In this document: piece by piece, positions 17,192 to 25,423 of the stretch
Position numbering within the stretch: the first letter of the stretch is position 1
How the letters are laid out: every line of letters starts with the position of its first letter
NCBI RefSeq assembly: GCF_020229735.1
Contig: NZ_CP083455.1
Location: 1,825,001-1,889,000 of the forward strand
Source of the DNA: Deinococcus taeanensis
GTDB taxonomy: Bacteria; Deinococcota; Deinococci; Deinococcales; Deinococcaceae
Length of the DNA stretch: 64,000 nt
Direction: 5' to 3'
Notes under the pieces: generated by a model
Told to the model about the DNA's origin: nothing
Seen by the model: the letters and a program-made list of their open reading frames with translations, nothing else
Database searches by the model: none
Translations under genes and position numbers: made by a program

Positions 17192-17947
17192 TCAGTAGGG
17201 CAGACCCGCCAGGCGCAGCAGTTCCTGCCGGACGAGCGCCGCGTCGTTCGGGCGGGCCTCCCGGTCGGCGCGGATCAGCGAGAGGTACAGCGGTTGCAGC
17301 GGGTCAAGGGTGTGCGGGTGCGGTTCGTCGGTGTCAGCCAGGAAGCCGTGAATGCCCCAGCCGAGCAGCACGCCCACGCCGTACAGGTCGCTTTCAGGGC
17401 CGAGCGGTTCGCCGCGCGCTGCCTCGGGGCTCTGGAAGGCGGCGGTGCCCATGCGCATGGGTGCGTCGAAGGTTTCGAAGGCGGGGCCGGACAGGTCGAA
17501 GTCCACGAGTTTTGCGCTGCCGTCCTCCTCGACCATGATGTTCTCCGGTTTGATGTCGCGGTGCACCACGCCCCGCCCGTGCAGGTACCCCAGGGCGTCC
17601 AGGAGGTGCGCCATGGTGAGCAGGAACGCGCGGCGTTCGTGCTGCACGGCAGGGCGCTGCGTGTAACGGCGGAACATCACCTCTCCGCGCGCCAGGGTGC
17701 TGATCAGTGCCGGTTGTTCCTCTACGGTGGCCCGGTCGATCACGCGCACGAGGCGCGGGTGCAGCAGGTCATGCGCGTGCGCGTACTCCCGGTCGGCGTA
17801 CCCGCCCAGGTGCGCGGGAAAGATCTTCACGGCGCAGGGCTGGCCGTCGCGCGCTACAGCGAAGTACACCAGGCTGTGCGAACCGCGCCCGACCGGGCGG
17901 ACCAGTCGGACACCGTTTCCTACAACCTGTCCTGCTAGAGGCATCAC
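17192..17947 (-). CDS. Small serine/threonine protein kinase
   Basis: 251 residues, a bare Hanks-type kinase domain with no sensor or membrane segment, so cytoplasmic. The glycine loop [12 protein letters not shown], the ATP lysine K41 (AVKIF) and the catalytic loop HRDIKPEN (129-136, D131) are intact. The magnesium motif reads DFD (149-151) instead of DFG, an unusual change at the third position. The [11 protein letters not shown] and [11 protein letters not shown] segments match subdomains VIII and IX. Starts are GTG 17947 or ATG 17944. Targets unknown. Confidence 0.85.
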   Translation of the reverse strand: MMPLAGQVVGNGVRLVRPVGRGSHSLVYFAVARDGQPCAVKIFPAHLGGYADREYAHAHDLLHPRLVRVIDRATVEEQPALISTLARGEVMFRRYTQRPAVQHERRAFLLTMAHLLDALGYLHGRGVVHRDIKPENIMVEEDGSAKLVDFDLSGPAFETFDAPMRMGTAAFQSPEAARGEPLGPESDLYGVGVLLGWGIHGFLADTDEPHPHTLDPLQPLYLSLIRADREARPNDAALVRQELLRLAGLPY

Positions 17948-18515
17948 CTCAAACTACCCCACGGCCACGCCGGGCGGGTAGCCTCCGCGGCGGGGGCGCC
18001 CGGCGGCGGCTGTTCACACGGGCTGCCGTTGGGTGGGGGCGGCCGCGCGCAGAGTGGTGTGCGCGGCCGTGTGGCGGAGCCTGCCTGAGCACAGGCTCCG
18101 CCGGGCAGGCAGGCGTGCGCGGGCCTGGGCAGTCTGATGGGGGCGTTCATGGCGGCCGGGTCCAGCGCGGCGGCGCCTGCTGAGTCTGCACCCCGGACCC
18201 GGTTTGCTTCGCGTGTCGGCGCTCTGGGCGCGGCTCATCCGGCACTGGCCCTCTTATCTCTGGGGGCTGCGGCTGCCAGCGGCCCTGACGGCCCCGTGGG
18301 CCGCCCCGTGGCGCGGTGCGCCACCCGGGCGAACTCGAGAGTGCTGGAGTGGACACAGCACCCTCCTCCCGGGCGCGCGGCGGGTGCTGTGGCGCCGGGG
18401 CGGCCGTTCAGACGGGCGTGACAGCTGCTCCTGCCAATCCGCCGCGCGTGCAGATCCTGCCCGGATAGGGGCGGCGCACGCCCGAACGCCGCGCATCCGG
18501 TATCCTGCGCGGTGC
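17948..18515. other. 570-bp interval without a supported gene; two hairpins
   Basis: No reading frame here looks like a protein. It contains two consecutive strong hairpins (18041-18068 and 18073-18102) and further GC-rich dyads, and ends in the lepB promoter (TATCCT at 18501-18506). The structured part could be terminators or an unannotated RNA; nothing else is evident. Confidence 0.4.
18041..18102. repeat. Tandem hairpins, 8-bp and 11-bp perfect stems
   Basis: GGCCGCGC (18041-18048) pairs with GCGCGGCC (18061-18068). GGCGGAGCCTG (18073-18083) pairs with CAGGCTCCGCC (18092-18102) around an 8-nt loop. There is no T-run on either side. They may end transcripts or form part of a structured RNA. 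Confidence 0.5.
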
Positions 18516-19298
18516 ATGACCACTCCTGATCAGCCCGCCCCGTCCGCCCTTCAGAAGTTGTGGAAGGAGATTCTGGAACCCATCGTGTTCGCCGTGGTGA
18601 TCACGCAGTTCGTGGCGACCCTGGTGGGGGTGGACGGCGTAAGCATGATGCCCAACCTCCGCAACGGCGAGCGCGTGTTCGTGCCGAAGTACGAGACGTG
18701 GCTGCACAAGGCCGGCGTGGGGGAATTCAAGCGTGGGGACATCCTGATTTTCAAGCCGCCGCGCGAGGCCAGCGCGAAGATTGAGAATCTGAACAAGAGT
18801 GCGTTCGGACTGTGGGCGTACCGGCCGTTCCTGATCAAGCGACTGATCGGCCTGCCGGGCGACACCATCCGCATTCAGGGCGGTGAGGTCACCCTGAACG
18901 GCAAGAAGCTGGATTCCAGCTGGACCACGGCGTTCTGGTCAGAGCAGGGCTGCTGGGACACGCAGAGTGAGGTGGCGAACAACGCCACGTCCAGCCGCAT
19001 TGCCGGCTCGCTGGTGGGCGTGGTGCCGGACCGTCAGGAGTTCACGGTGCCGGCCGGGCAGTACTTCGTGATGGGCGACAACCGCACGGCCGGGGGCAGC
19101 GAGGACTCGCGGATCATGGGGGGCATCGCGCGGCGCGACGTGGCGGGACGCGCGGCGGCCGTGGTGTGGCCGATCATGCGCAAAACGAACGCAAAGTATG
19201 ACTGCGTGGGCGGCAACCCGCCCGAGTTCAGTGGGGCCAGCCAGCTGAACTGGCGGATGCTGACGCGCCCGGCGGGGTTCAGCACCCTGAAGCAGTAA
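18516..19298 (+). CDS. lepB: Type I signal peptidase
   Basis: 260 residues. Membrane-bound protease that removes signal peptides from exported proteins. An N-terminal membrane anchor ([16 protein letters not shown]) precedes the catalytic serine S43 (GVSMMPNL); the general-base lysine K108 is in [12 protein letters not shown], followed by the GDNR box ([15 protein letters not shown]). A single anchor and two long insertions between boxes are visible. The ATG at 18516 is nine bases after TATCCT, so the mRNA is probably leaderless. A strong hairpin follows at 19308. Confidence 0.93.
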   Translation: MTTPDQPAPSALQKLWKEILEPIVFAVVITQFVATLVGVDGVSMMPNLRNGERVFVPKYETWLHKAGVGEFKRGDILIFKPPREASAKIENLNKSAFGLWAYRPFLIKRLIGLPGDTIRIQGGEVTLNGKKLDSSWTTAFWSEQGCWDTQSEVANNATSSRIAGSLVGVVPDRQEFTVPAGQYFVMGDNRTAGGSEDSRIMGGIARRDVAGRAAAVVWPIMRKTNAKYDCVGGNPPEFSGASQLNWRMLTRPAGFSTLKQ

Positions 19299-19307
19299 GC
19301 CGCAGCG

Positions 19308-19342
19308 CAGCGCCGGCCGGGGGACTCTCCCGGCCGGCGCTG
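19308..19342 (+). terminator. Hairpin terminator after lepB
   Basis: A 14-bp perfect stem (19308-19321 with 19329-19342) around a 7-nt loop, between convergent lepB and the DUF503 gene. There is no strong T-run, but the position suits a bidirectional terminator. Confidence 0.7.
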
Positions 19343-19356
19343 CATGGCTCTGGCGT

Positions 19357-19674
19357 TTACTCGCCGCTGTCGTCGGCGCCGAGCGGGGTGATGTCGATCT
19401 CCTCGCTGGTCACGCGGTACGGACCTTCCTTGGCGATGTAGTCCGCGGCCATGCGCAGGGTCTCCTCCACCCAGCCGTAGTCGTTGCTGATGGTGGCCAC
19501 GCCGATCACTTCCCAGTCGTGGGCGTCCAGGCCGTCGAGCCGGGCCACCGTGAGGGGAAAGCGGACCTTCAGGCGTTCCACGACCGGGCGCACGAGCGCG
19601 CGTTTCTCCTTGAGGCTGGCGACCCAGGGCATCTCGACCCGGACGGTCAGGACACCCACATAGCCCAGGGCCAC
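19357..19674 (-). CDS. DUF503 family protein (YlxP-like)
   Basis: 105 residues matching the small DUF503 family: [33 protein letters not shown] followed by [26 protein letters not shown] and [13 protein letters not shown]. Members often lie near ribosome-maturation genes; the biochemical role is unsettled. The GTG start at 19674 lies four bases after the stop of the HMA-like gene, so the two are co-transcribed and probably translationally coupled. Confidence 0.85.
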   Translation of the reverse strand: MALGYVGVLTVRVEMPWVASLKEKRALVRPVVERLKVRFPLTVARLDGLDAHDWEVIGVATISNDYGWVEETLRMAADYIAKEGPYRVTSEEIDITPLGADDSGE

Positions 19675-19678
19675 GCGC

Positions 19679-19903
19679 TCAGATCATGCCGGCCAGGAAC
19701 CCCTGGCGGCGGATGGCGCGCACCAGGTCCATGACCGTGAGTTGCGAGGGGTCGTAGTGCACTTCCAGCTGCCCTTCGTCCGGGGTGACGCGCACGATTC
19801 CGGGAATGGCCCTGAGGGCCTCGGCGACAGTGGTTCCGGCGTCGCGGCTCATGCCGCGCACGCCCAGCAGTACGCGGGTGGCGGTGTTCGTCATGCCGGT
19901 CAT
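19679..19903 (-). CDS. Heavy-metal-associated (HMA) fold protein lacking the CxxC motif
   Basis: 74 residues with the ferredoxin-like pattern of CopZ-type metallochaperones ([52 protein letters not shown]). The metal motif GMxCxxC is replaced by GMSRDAG, so both cysteines are missing and copper binding of the usual kind is unlikely. Its ATG at 19903 overlaps the TAA of the DUF1999 gene (TAATG). An internal ATG at 19894 is a possible alternative start. Confidence 0.75.
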   Translation of the reverse strand: MTGMTNTATRVLLGVRGMSRDAGTTVAEALRAIPGIVRVTPDEGQLEVHYDPSQLTVMDLVRAIRRQGFLAGMI

Positions 19904-20403
19904 TATGCGCCCTGTGCGGGGGGTATGGGCAGCCGCTCACCGGGGGCCGTGTCGGCGCGGGTGCCCAGGTGGCACACGGCGTACGCGCCGGTCAGCACGG
20001 CGCTCTCTGCCTGCGCGGCAGCGTGCAGGGCGGGCGTCATGGGAAAGTGAATCTCGTACACGGCGCTGTCGTAGGCGCTTTTCACGGTGGCGTGCAGCAG
20101 GGCGCCGGGAACGTCGGCCGGGGCATCCGGGTGCACACTCAGGGTGCGGACGAGCACGATGGGCCGGTCACCCTGCCAGACCGACTGCGCCAGGACGAAG
20201 CCGTGCAGGGTGCCGTTCTCCTCGGCCACGAAGGAGTGTTCGCTGCGTTCGTAGAACTTCAGGGCGGGCAGGCTGGTGTGAAGCCGCCCGTCGCGTTCCC
20301 GGTCGGGCAGCGCGTCGTAGTGTGGGTCGGCGGCGCGCTGCAGGGTGAGGTCCAGGGCCTGCAGGGCCGGGTAATCGGGTTCACTGAAGGTGCGGTAACG
20401 CAT
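19903..20403 (-). CDS. DUF1999 GNAT-like acetyltransferase
   Basis: 166 residues from ATG 20403, which has TACCCT on the minus strand six bases upstream. It resembles the DUF1999 family found in Thermus and Deinococcus, a GNAT-like fold: [36 protein letters not shown], then [26 protein letters not shown] and [12 protein letters not shown]. The substrate is unknown. It leads a three-gene transcript with the HMA-like and DUF503 genes. Confidence 0.8.
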   Translation of the reverse strand: MRYRTFSEPDYPALQALDLTLQRAADPHYDALPDRERDGRLHTSLPALKFYERSEHSFVAEENGTLHGFVLAQSVWQGDRPIVLVRTLSVHPDAPADVPGALLHATVKSAYDSAVYEIHFPMTPALHAAAQAESAVLTGAYAVCHLGTRADTAPGERLPIPPAQGA

Positions 20404-20457
20404 GCGGTGAGGGTAGCCCATCCCCCAGCCCTGGAAGGCCGGGCGGGGACCTGGGGG

Positions 20458-21342
20458 TCAGGGCCGGGTGAACTGCGCCTGAACCTGACCCCAGGTGGGC
20501 ATGGCGTTCTGCGCGCCCGGGCGGGTGCAGGTGAGGGCGCCGGCCACGCCGGCGGCGTGCAGCGCGGTAGGCAGCGGGTCCCCCTGGGCGAGACGGGCAG
20601 CCAGGACGCCGCAGAAGGTGTCGCCCGCACCGGTGGTGTCCACCACCTGAATGGGGTGCGCGGCGAGGGGCAGGGTCTCCTGCGCGGTCACGGTCAGGCT
20701 GCCGCGGCCGCCGAGGGTGACGGTCACGGCCTGCGGGCCGCGGGTCAGGAGGGCGCGGGCGGCGGGTTCGGTCTCGCCGGGCTGCAGGGCGGCCAGTTCG
20801 TGTTCATTCACGATCAGGTGGTGCACCAGGGCCAGCAGGGCGGGGGCGGTGGCGCGGGTGGGGGCCGCGTTCAGGAGAACGTGTGCGCCGGCCGCGTGGG
20901 CGCGCTGCGCGGCCGCGAGCGTGACTTCGGGCGGCAGTTCCTGTTGCAGCAGCACGTGGGTCACGCCGTGCAGAGTGCCGGGCAGGTGGTGCGGGCGCAG
21001 GTGGGCGTTGGCGCCGCTGGCGACGGTAATGGCGTTTTCGCCCTCGTCGTTCACAGTGATCAGGGCGAGGCCGGTGGGGGCGGCCAGGGTGTGCAGGCCG
21101 CTGAGGTTAACGCCGGCGGCCTGCAGGCCGCGCAGGGCGTCCTCCCGGAAAGCGTCCTGGCCGACCGCACCGGTGAGGGCCACAGGGGCGCCGGCCAGGG
21201 CGGCCGCCACGGCCTGATTGGCGCCCTTGCCGCCGGGGGAGGTCACGGCGTCCTGCCCGAGGACGGTTTCGCCGGGGGCAGGAATCCGCCCGGCGCGGAC
21301 GGTGAGGTCCAGGTTCACGCTGCCAACGACAAGCACGGTCAT
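20458..21342 (-). CDS. rbsK: Ribokinase
   Basis: 294-residue PfkB-family sugar kinase; expected reaction D-ribose + ATP to ribose 5-phosphate. Signatures: N-terminal GSVNLDLTVRAGRIPAPGET, GGKGANQAVAAALAG, the central LLNAAPTRA and EHELAAL, and the C-terminal DTTGAGDTFCGVLAA with the catalytic Asp. No ribose transporter is adjacent, so it may serve nucleoside salvage. ATG 21342 has CACAAT six bases upstream on the minus strand, a weak leaderless-type box. Confidence 0.9.
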   Translation of the reverse strand: MTVLVVGSVNLDLTVRAGRIPAPGETVLGQDAVTSPGGKGANQAVAAALAGAPVALTGAVGQDAFREDALRGLQAAGVNLSGLHTLAAPTGLALITVNDEGENAITVASGANAHLRPHHLPGTLHGVTHVLLQQELPPEVTLAAAQRAHAAGAHVLLNAAPTRATAPALLALVHHLIVNEHELAALQPGETEPAARALLTRGPQAVTVTLGGRGSLTVTAQETLPLAAHPIQVVDTTGAGDTFCGVLAARLAQGDPLPTALHAAGVAGALTCTRPGAQNAMPTWGQVQAQFTRP

Positions 21343-21369
21343 GGCGGTATTGTGCCGCGTCGCGGGGTG

Positions 21370-21912
21370 TTACAGGCCGTGGGTCTCGTCCGGGTAGCGC
21401 TGCTGCCACAGGGCCCAGCCTTCGTCGGGGAAGGCGCGTTTCGCCTCGGGGGCGAACAGCGCGGCGCCGTCGCGCTCTAGGTCCCGTTCGGGGGTGGGAA
21501 TGACTTCGGTGTCCTGCATGGCGGGGTGATCGGACCATTTGATCAGGCGGCCCGAGCCGCCCCAGGGATCGTCGGTGGCCCAGACGATGCGTCTGACGCC
21601 GAGGAGGGCGCTGGCGCCGCCGCACATCAGGCAGGGTTCCAGGCTGGTGTACAGGGTGAGGGTTTCGGGGGCCTGGAGCTTGCCCACCTGGAAGTACAGG
21701 TCCATCTCGGCGTGGGCGACGCTGGCGTGCCCGACGTGTTCGGAGGTCTGGGCTTCCCCGACGCGGTTGCGGCCGCGGGCGATGATGGTGCCCTGGGCGT
21801 CGACAAGCACGGCGCCGACGGGCGCGCTGCCGGCAGCCTGGGCCTGCCGGGCGAGGTCGAGGGCGGCCTGAAGGTACGAGCGGTGATCCAGGGGGGGCGG
21901 GGTGGGGGCCAT
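21370..21912 (-). CDS. Nucleoside/cytosine deaminase-family protein
   Basis: 180 residues with the zinc deaminase core: HAEMD (His ligand and catalytic Glu) and PCLMCGGA (two Cys ligands). The length and the C-terminal tail resemble guanine deaminase or general nucleoside deaminases rather than the tRNA enzyme TadA. The N-terminal GSAPVGAVLVDAQGTIIARGRN is typical. It lies upstream of ribokinase on the same strand, 27 bases away, consistent with purine or nucleoside salvage. The substrate is not determinable. Confidence 0.85.
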   Translation of the reverse strand: MAPTPPPLDHRSYLQAALDLARQAQAAGSAPVGAVLVDAQGTIIARGRNRVGEAQTSEHVGHASVAHAEMDLYFQVGKLQAPETLTLYTSLEPCLMCGGASALLGVRRIVWATDDPWGGSGRLIKWSDHPAMQDTEVIPTPERDLERDGAALFAPEAKRAFPDEGWALWQQRYPDETHGL

Positions 21913-22046
21913 GACCGTCAGTGTGGCGGGCGGGCGCGGCTGCCGCCTGCGGGGGAGCTTCAGGGGTCTTTAAGTCTGCTGGAGCAGCGGGCTTGAGTGC
22001 CTGGGGGGATGTGGGGGCAGACGGGTTGCAGGGCCCGGCGCAGCGT

Positions 22047-22061
22047 TTATACTGAGTTCAA
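22047..22061. promoter_or_regulatory. FadR-like operator overlapping the acyl-CoA synthetase promoter
   Basis: TTATACTGAGTTCAA matches every specified position of TTRNACYNRGTNYAA, the consensus I recall for Thermus thermophilus FadR (TetR family). The site overlaps a near-perfect -10 box TATACT (22048-22053), so binding would repress the acyl-CoA synthetase gene. A matching site lies before the 3-hydroxyacyl-CoA dehydrogenase gene. Confidence 0.7.
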
Positions 22062-22177
22062 TTTCATCCCCGGCTCATCCAGCCCACGATCGCCTGAGAT
22101 CACCCGCTCCTGCGCGCCCACGCAGGAGGCCGGGCCTCCCCCGCCCCGCGGCGCATGCCCACCCCACGAGGAGCGTC

Positions 22178-23887
22178 ATGACCAACCCCACGCCCAGCCG
22201 CCCCTGGCTCCACAGCTACGAATCCGGCGTGCCCGCCACCTTCCGGCCCAGCGGCCTGACCCTTCCTGCCCTGCTGGAACGCACCGTGCGCAAGTACCCT
22301 GACCGCGTCGCCCTGAACTTCGTGGGCGCCCGCACCACGTACCGCGAGCTGTGGCAGCAGACGCAACGCTTCGCCTCTGCCCTGCACAAGATGGGCGTGA
22401 AACCCGGCGACCGCGTCTCGATCATGCTGCCGAACACCCCGCAGTTCGTGGTGGCCTTCTACGGCACCCTTCTGGCCGGGGCGGTGGCCGTGAACACGAG
22501 CCCCATGTACACCGCCAGTGAACTGGAGCACCAGCTGATCGACAGCGGCAGCGAAACCCTGATCATCCTGGACAGCTTCTACCCGCGCTACGCGGAGATC
22601 CAGGAGCGTGTTCCAGTGCGGCGCGCGCTCGTCACTGGCGTGCAGGACGCCCTGGCCTTCCCGAAGAACGTGCTCTACCCCGTCAAGGCACGCCGCGAAG
22701 GCACCTGGGTGAACGTGCCGTACGGCGAACGCGTTCTGCCCTACCGCAGGGTCCTGGATTCGCAGGCGCCGCAGGTGGCGCCGACAGACATCACCGCGCA
22801 GGACGTGGCGCTGCTGCAGTACACGGGCGGCACCACCGGCGTGCCCAAGGGCGCCATGCTGACTCACGCCAATCTCGTGTCGAACTGCGAGCAGGCCCGC
22901 GCGTGGATGACAGACCTGCGCGAGGGGCAGGAGGTCACGCTGGCGGCCATTCCGTTCTTTCACGTGTACGGCATGACGGTCGCCATGAACCTCAGCATCC
23001 TGATTGGCGCGACCATCGTGCTGGTCCCCAACCCGCGCGACCTGAAGATGGTGCTCTCACAGGTGCAGGCCTCGCGCGCCACGCTGTTCCCGGCGGTTCC
23101 CACGCTGTACAACGCCATCAACAACCACCCGGACACCGCCCGGCACGACCTGACCAGCATCCGCGCGTGCATCAGCGGCAGCGCCCCTCTGCTGCTGGAA
23201 ACTGCCCGGAAATTCCGGGAGATCACCAACGGCGCCAACCTCGTGGAGGGCTACGGCCTGACCGAAGCGAGCCCCATCACGCACGTGAACCCCATCTACG
23301 GCCAGCAGCAGGACGGCAGCATTGGCCTGCCGCTGCCCGGCGTGGACGCCATGATCGCCACGGACGACGGCACGCCCGTCGCGCCCGGCGAGGTGGGGGA
23401 ACTGTGGGTGGCCGGCCCGCAGATCATGAAAGGCTACTGGCAGCGTCCGGACGAGACGGCCAGCACGCTGCGGACTGCCGCGGGCCGCACCTGGCTCATG
23501 ACCGGTGACATGGCCCGCATGGACGAGCAGGGGTACTTCCGGATCGTGGACCGCAAGAAGGACCTGATTATTGCCGGCGGGTTCAACATCTACCCCCGTG
23601 AGGTCGAGGAGGCGCTGATGGCCCACCCGGCCGTGCTGGAAGCCGCGGCGGTGGGCGTCCCCGACGCGTACCGCGGTGAGAGTGTGCACGCCGTCGTGGC
23701 CCTGAAACCCGGCGCGCACGCGACAGAGGCGGACGTCATCGCGCACTGCAAGGCGCTGCTCAGTCCGTACAAGGTGCCGCGCAGCGTGGAATTCCGCGCA
23801 GAACTGCCCAAGACGGCCGCCATGAAGATCCTGCGCCGTCAGCTGGCCCAGGAGGCCCGCGAGGCCCGCACGGTCAAAAGCACGTAG
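22178..23887 (+). CDS. Long-chain fatty acid-CoA ligase
   Basis: 569 residues, ANL superfamily; activates fatty acids to acyl-CoA through an acyl-adenylate. The phosphate loop YTGGTTGVPKGAMLTH, GYGLTEASP, TGDMARMDEQGYF and the C-terminal hinge IVDRKKDLIIAGGFNIYPREVE with the late lysine region (PKTAAMKILRR) are all intact. It has a good ribosome-binding site (GAGGAG) and a leader of about 115 bases from a TATACT promoter carrying a FadR-like operator. It is functionally tied to the beta-oxidation operon at 42.5-47.5 kb. Confidence 0.92.
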   Translation: MTNPTPSRPWLHSYESGVPATFRPSGLTLPALLERTVRKYPDRVALNFVGARTTYRELWQQTQRFASALHKMGVKPGDRVSIMLPNTPQFVVAFYGTLLAGAVAVNTSPMYTASELEHQLIDSGSETLIILDSFYPRYAEIQERVPVRRALVTGVQDALAFPKNVLYPVKARREGTWVNVPYGERVLPYRRVLDSQAPQVAPTDITAQDVALLQYTGGTTGVPKGAMLTHANLVSNCEQARAWMTDLREGQEVTLAAIPFFHVYGMTVAMNLSILIGATIVLVPNPRDLKMVLSQVQASRATLFPAVPTLYNAINNHPDTARHDLTSIRACISGSAPLLLETARKFREITNGANLVEGYGLTEASPITHVNPIYGQQQDGSIGLPLPGVDAMIATDDGTPVAPGEVGELWVAGPQIMKGYWQRPDETASTLRTAAGRTWLMTGDMARMDEQGYFRIVDRKKDLIIAGGFNIYPREVEEALMAHPAVLEAAAVGVPDAYRGESVHAVVALKPGAHATEADVIAHCKALLSPYKVPRSVEFRAELPKTAAMKILRRQLAQEAREARTVKST

Positions 23888-23969
23888 GGCGGCCGGTCAG
23901 CTCCAGCAGGCCTGACGGGAGGAGGCGCAGATCACCCTGGCGCCCCTTCCCCGGCTGTGGCGTTCCGGA

Positions 23970-24980
23970 TTACGCGTTCGCCAGGGGCGCGTACGCGGTG
24001 GCGCCGCCGTCCAGAGCGCTGGCCGGCCGGCCGGCCTGAATGGCCGCCGCGCCAGCCAGGGCGATCATGGCGCCGTTGTCCGTGTTCAGGCCCCGGCCAG
24101 GGAACACCACCCGCAGCCCCGTCGCGCCGAACGCCTCCCGCAGCGCGCGGTTGGCGGCCACCCCGCCCGACACGACGACCGTGCCGCGCCCGGTGGCACC
24201 CGCAGCCCGTACGGTGGTGTTCACCAGGGCGTTCACCGCGGCCCGCTGAAAGCTGGCCGCCAGGTTCTCAGGGCTCGCGCCGCCCCGGTGCGCGAGGAGC
24301 GCCGCGGTTTTCAGACCGCTGAAACTGAAGTCGAAGCCCGGCTGCCCTTTGAGAGGTTCCTTGAACGGCACCGCGTGCGGGTCGCCGCGCGTCGCGGCCT
24401 CACTGATGGCCGGGCCGCCCGGGTACCCCAGGCCCGCGAGCCGGGCGATCTTGTCGAAGGCCTCGCCGGCCGCGTCGTCACGGGTCGCGCCGATCAGCAC
24501 GTACTGACCGTCGCTGGGCACGTCGAACAGGTGGGTGTGCCCGCCGCTGACCACCAGGGCGAGGTACGGGGCGTTCAGCTCGGCCTCGCTGGCCGCCGCG
24601 AAAATGTGTCCTTCCAGGTGATGCGCGGCGTAAAAGGGCACGTTCAGGGCCTGCGCGAGGCCCTTGCCGTACATCAGGCCCACCAGCAGCGCCCCGACCA
24701 GGCCAGGACCGGAGGTGGCGGCCACGGCGTCCAGGTCCTGCACCCTCAGGTCGGCCTCGGCCAGCGCGTCCCCCATGATCGCGTCAATGCGTTCGACGTG
24801 CTCGCGGCTCGCCAGTTCCGGCATCACACCGCCGTACTGCGCGTGCACCGTCTGGGACCACACGCGATTGGCCAGCACGCGCGCCGCGCCGCCTGGGGTC
24901 AGTTCCACCACGCCCACGCCCGTATCGTCGCAGGAGGTGTCGATGCCCAGAATGCGCAGGGGAACGGAACGGTCACTCAT
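23970..24980 (-). CDS. tsaD: tRNA N6-adenosine threonylcarbamoyltransferase TsaD
   Basis: 336 residues. Transfers the threonylcarbamoyl group to A37 of ANN-decoding tRNAs, working with TsaB, TsaE and TsaC. Family landmarks: LGIDTSCDDTGVGVVE at the N-terminus, the metal histidines in AAHHLEGHIFAA, VSGGHTHLF, and the nucleotide-binding VVVSGGVAANRALRE. A final Asp-containing NTDNGAMIALAG is also intact. ATG 24980 has TACACT eight bases upstream on the minus strand, indicating a leaderless mRNA. Confidence 0.95.
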   Translation of the reverse strand: MSDRSVPLRILGIDTSCDDTGVGVVELTPGGAARVLANRVWSQTVHAQYGGVMPELASREHVERIDAIMGDALAEADLRVQDLDAVAATSGPGLVGALLVGLMYGKGLAQALNVPFYAAHHLEGHIFAAASEAELNAPYLALVVSGGHTHLFDVPSDGQYVLIGATRDDAAGEAFDKIARLAGLGYPGGPAISEAATRGDPHAVPFKEPLKGQPGFDFSFSGLKTAALLAHRGGASPENLAASFQRAAVNALVNTTVRAAGATGRGTVVVSGGVAANRALREAFGATGLRVVFPGRGLNTDNGAMIALAGAAAIQAGRPASALDGGATAYAPLANA

Positions 24981-25047
24981 CGCCGGGGAGTGTAGCAGGG
25001 GCGCCGCGCGCAGAATGCGGGGCGCCGCGGGCGCCTGCGGGAAGGGT

Positions 25048-25422
25048 CTACCGCTGCTGGTCCCGCACGGCGGCGAGCGTTTCTTCGAACTCGTCCAGAA
25101 ACTCGTCTTCCAGCAGCCGGTCGCGGATCAGGGCGTCCTGCTCGGTGGTGGCCTGCTCGCGGGTCCAGCGGACCCGGGCCTGCCGGGCGCCACTCACGTT
25201 GCCTTTTCCGGCGATGAAGCGCGCGGCGTGCCGCACGGCCTGCACGGGGTCCTCGGTGGGGGCAGTCACGGCCAGATTGCGCAGGCCGCCCTGGTCGTTC
25301 ACCAGGGAGCAGGTGACTTCCACGCGCAGGCCGCGCCGGGCGAGAAACACCTGATCCACGCGCCACATGCTGGTCGCCCGGATCGGATCCGGAGCGCGCT
25401 GGGAGGGCCGGCGGCGCGCCAC
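25048..25422 (-). CDS. Hypothetical protein downstream of butyrate kinase
   Basis: Up to 124 residues from GTG 25422, one base after the butyrate kinase stop; a later ATG at 25368 (MWRVDQVF) may be the true start. The core has a beta-strand region, a helix (AVRHAARFIAGKGNVSG) and an acidic C-terminal coiled segment (LLEDEFLDEFEETLAAVRDQ). No domain is recognised. The arrangement suggests co-transcription with the kinase. Confidence 0.65.
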   Translation of the reverse strand: MARRRPSQRAPDPIRATSMWRVDQVFLARRGLRVEVTCSLVNDQGGLRNLAVTAPTEDPVQAVRHAARFIAGKGNVSGARQARVRWTREQATTEQDALIRDRLLEDEFLDEFEETLAAVRDQQR

Positions 25423-25423
25423 G

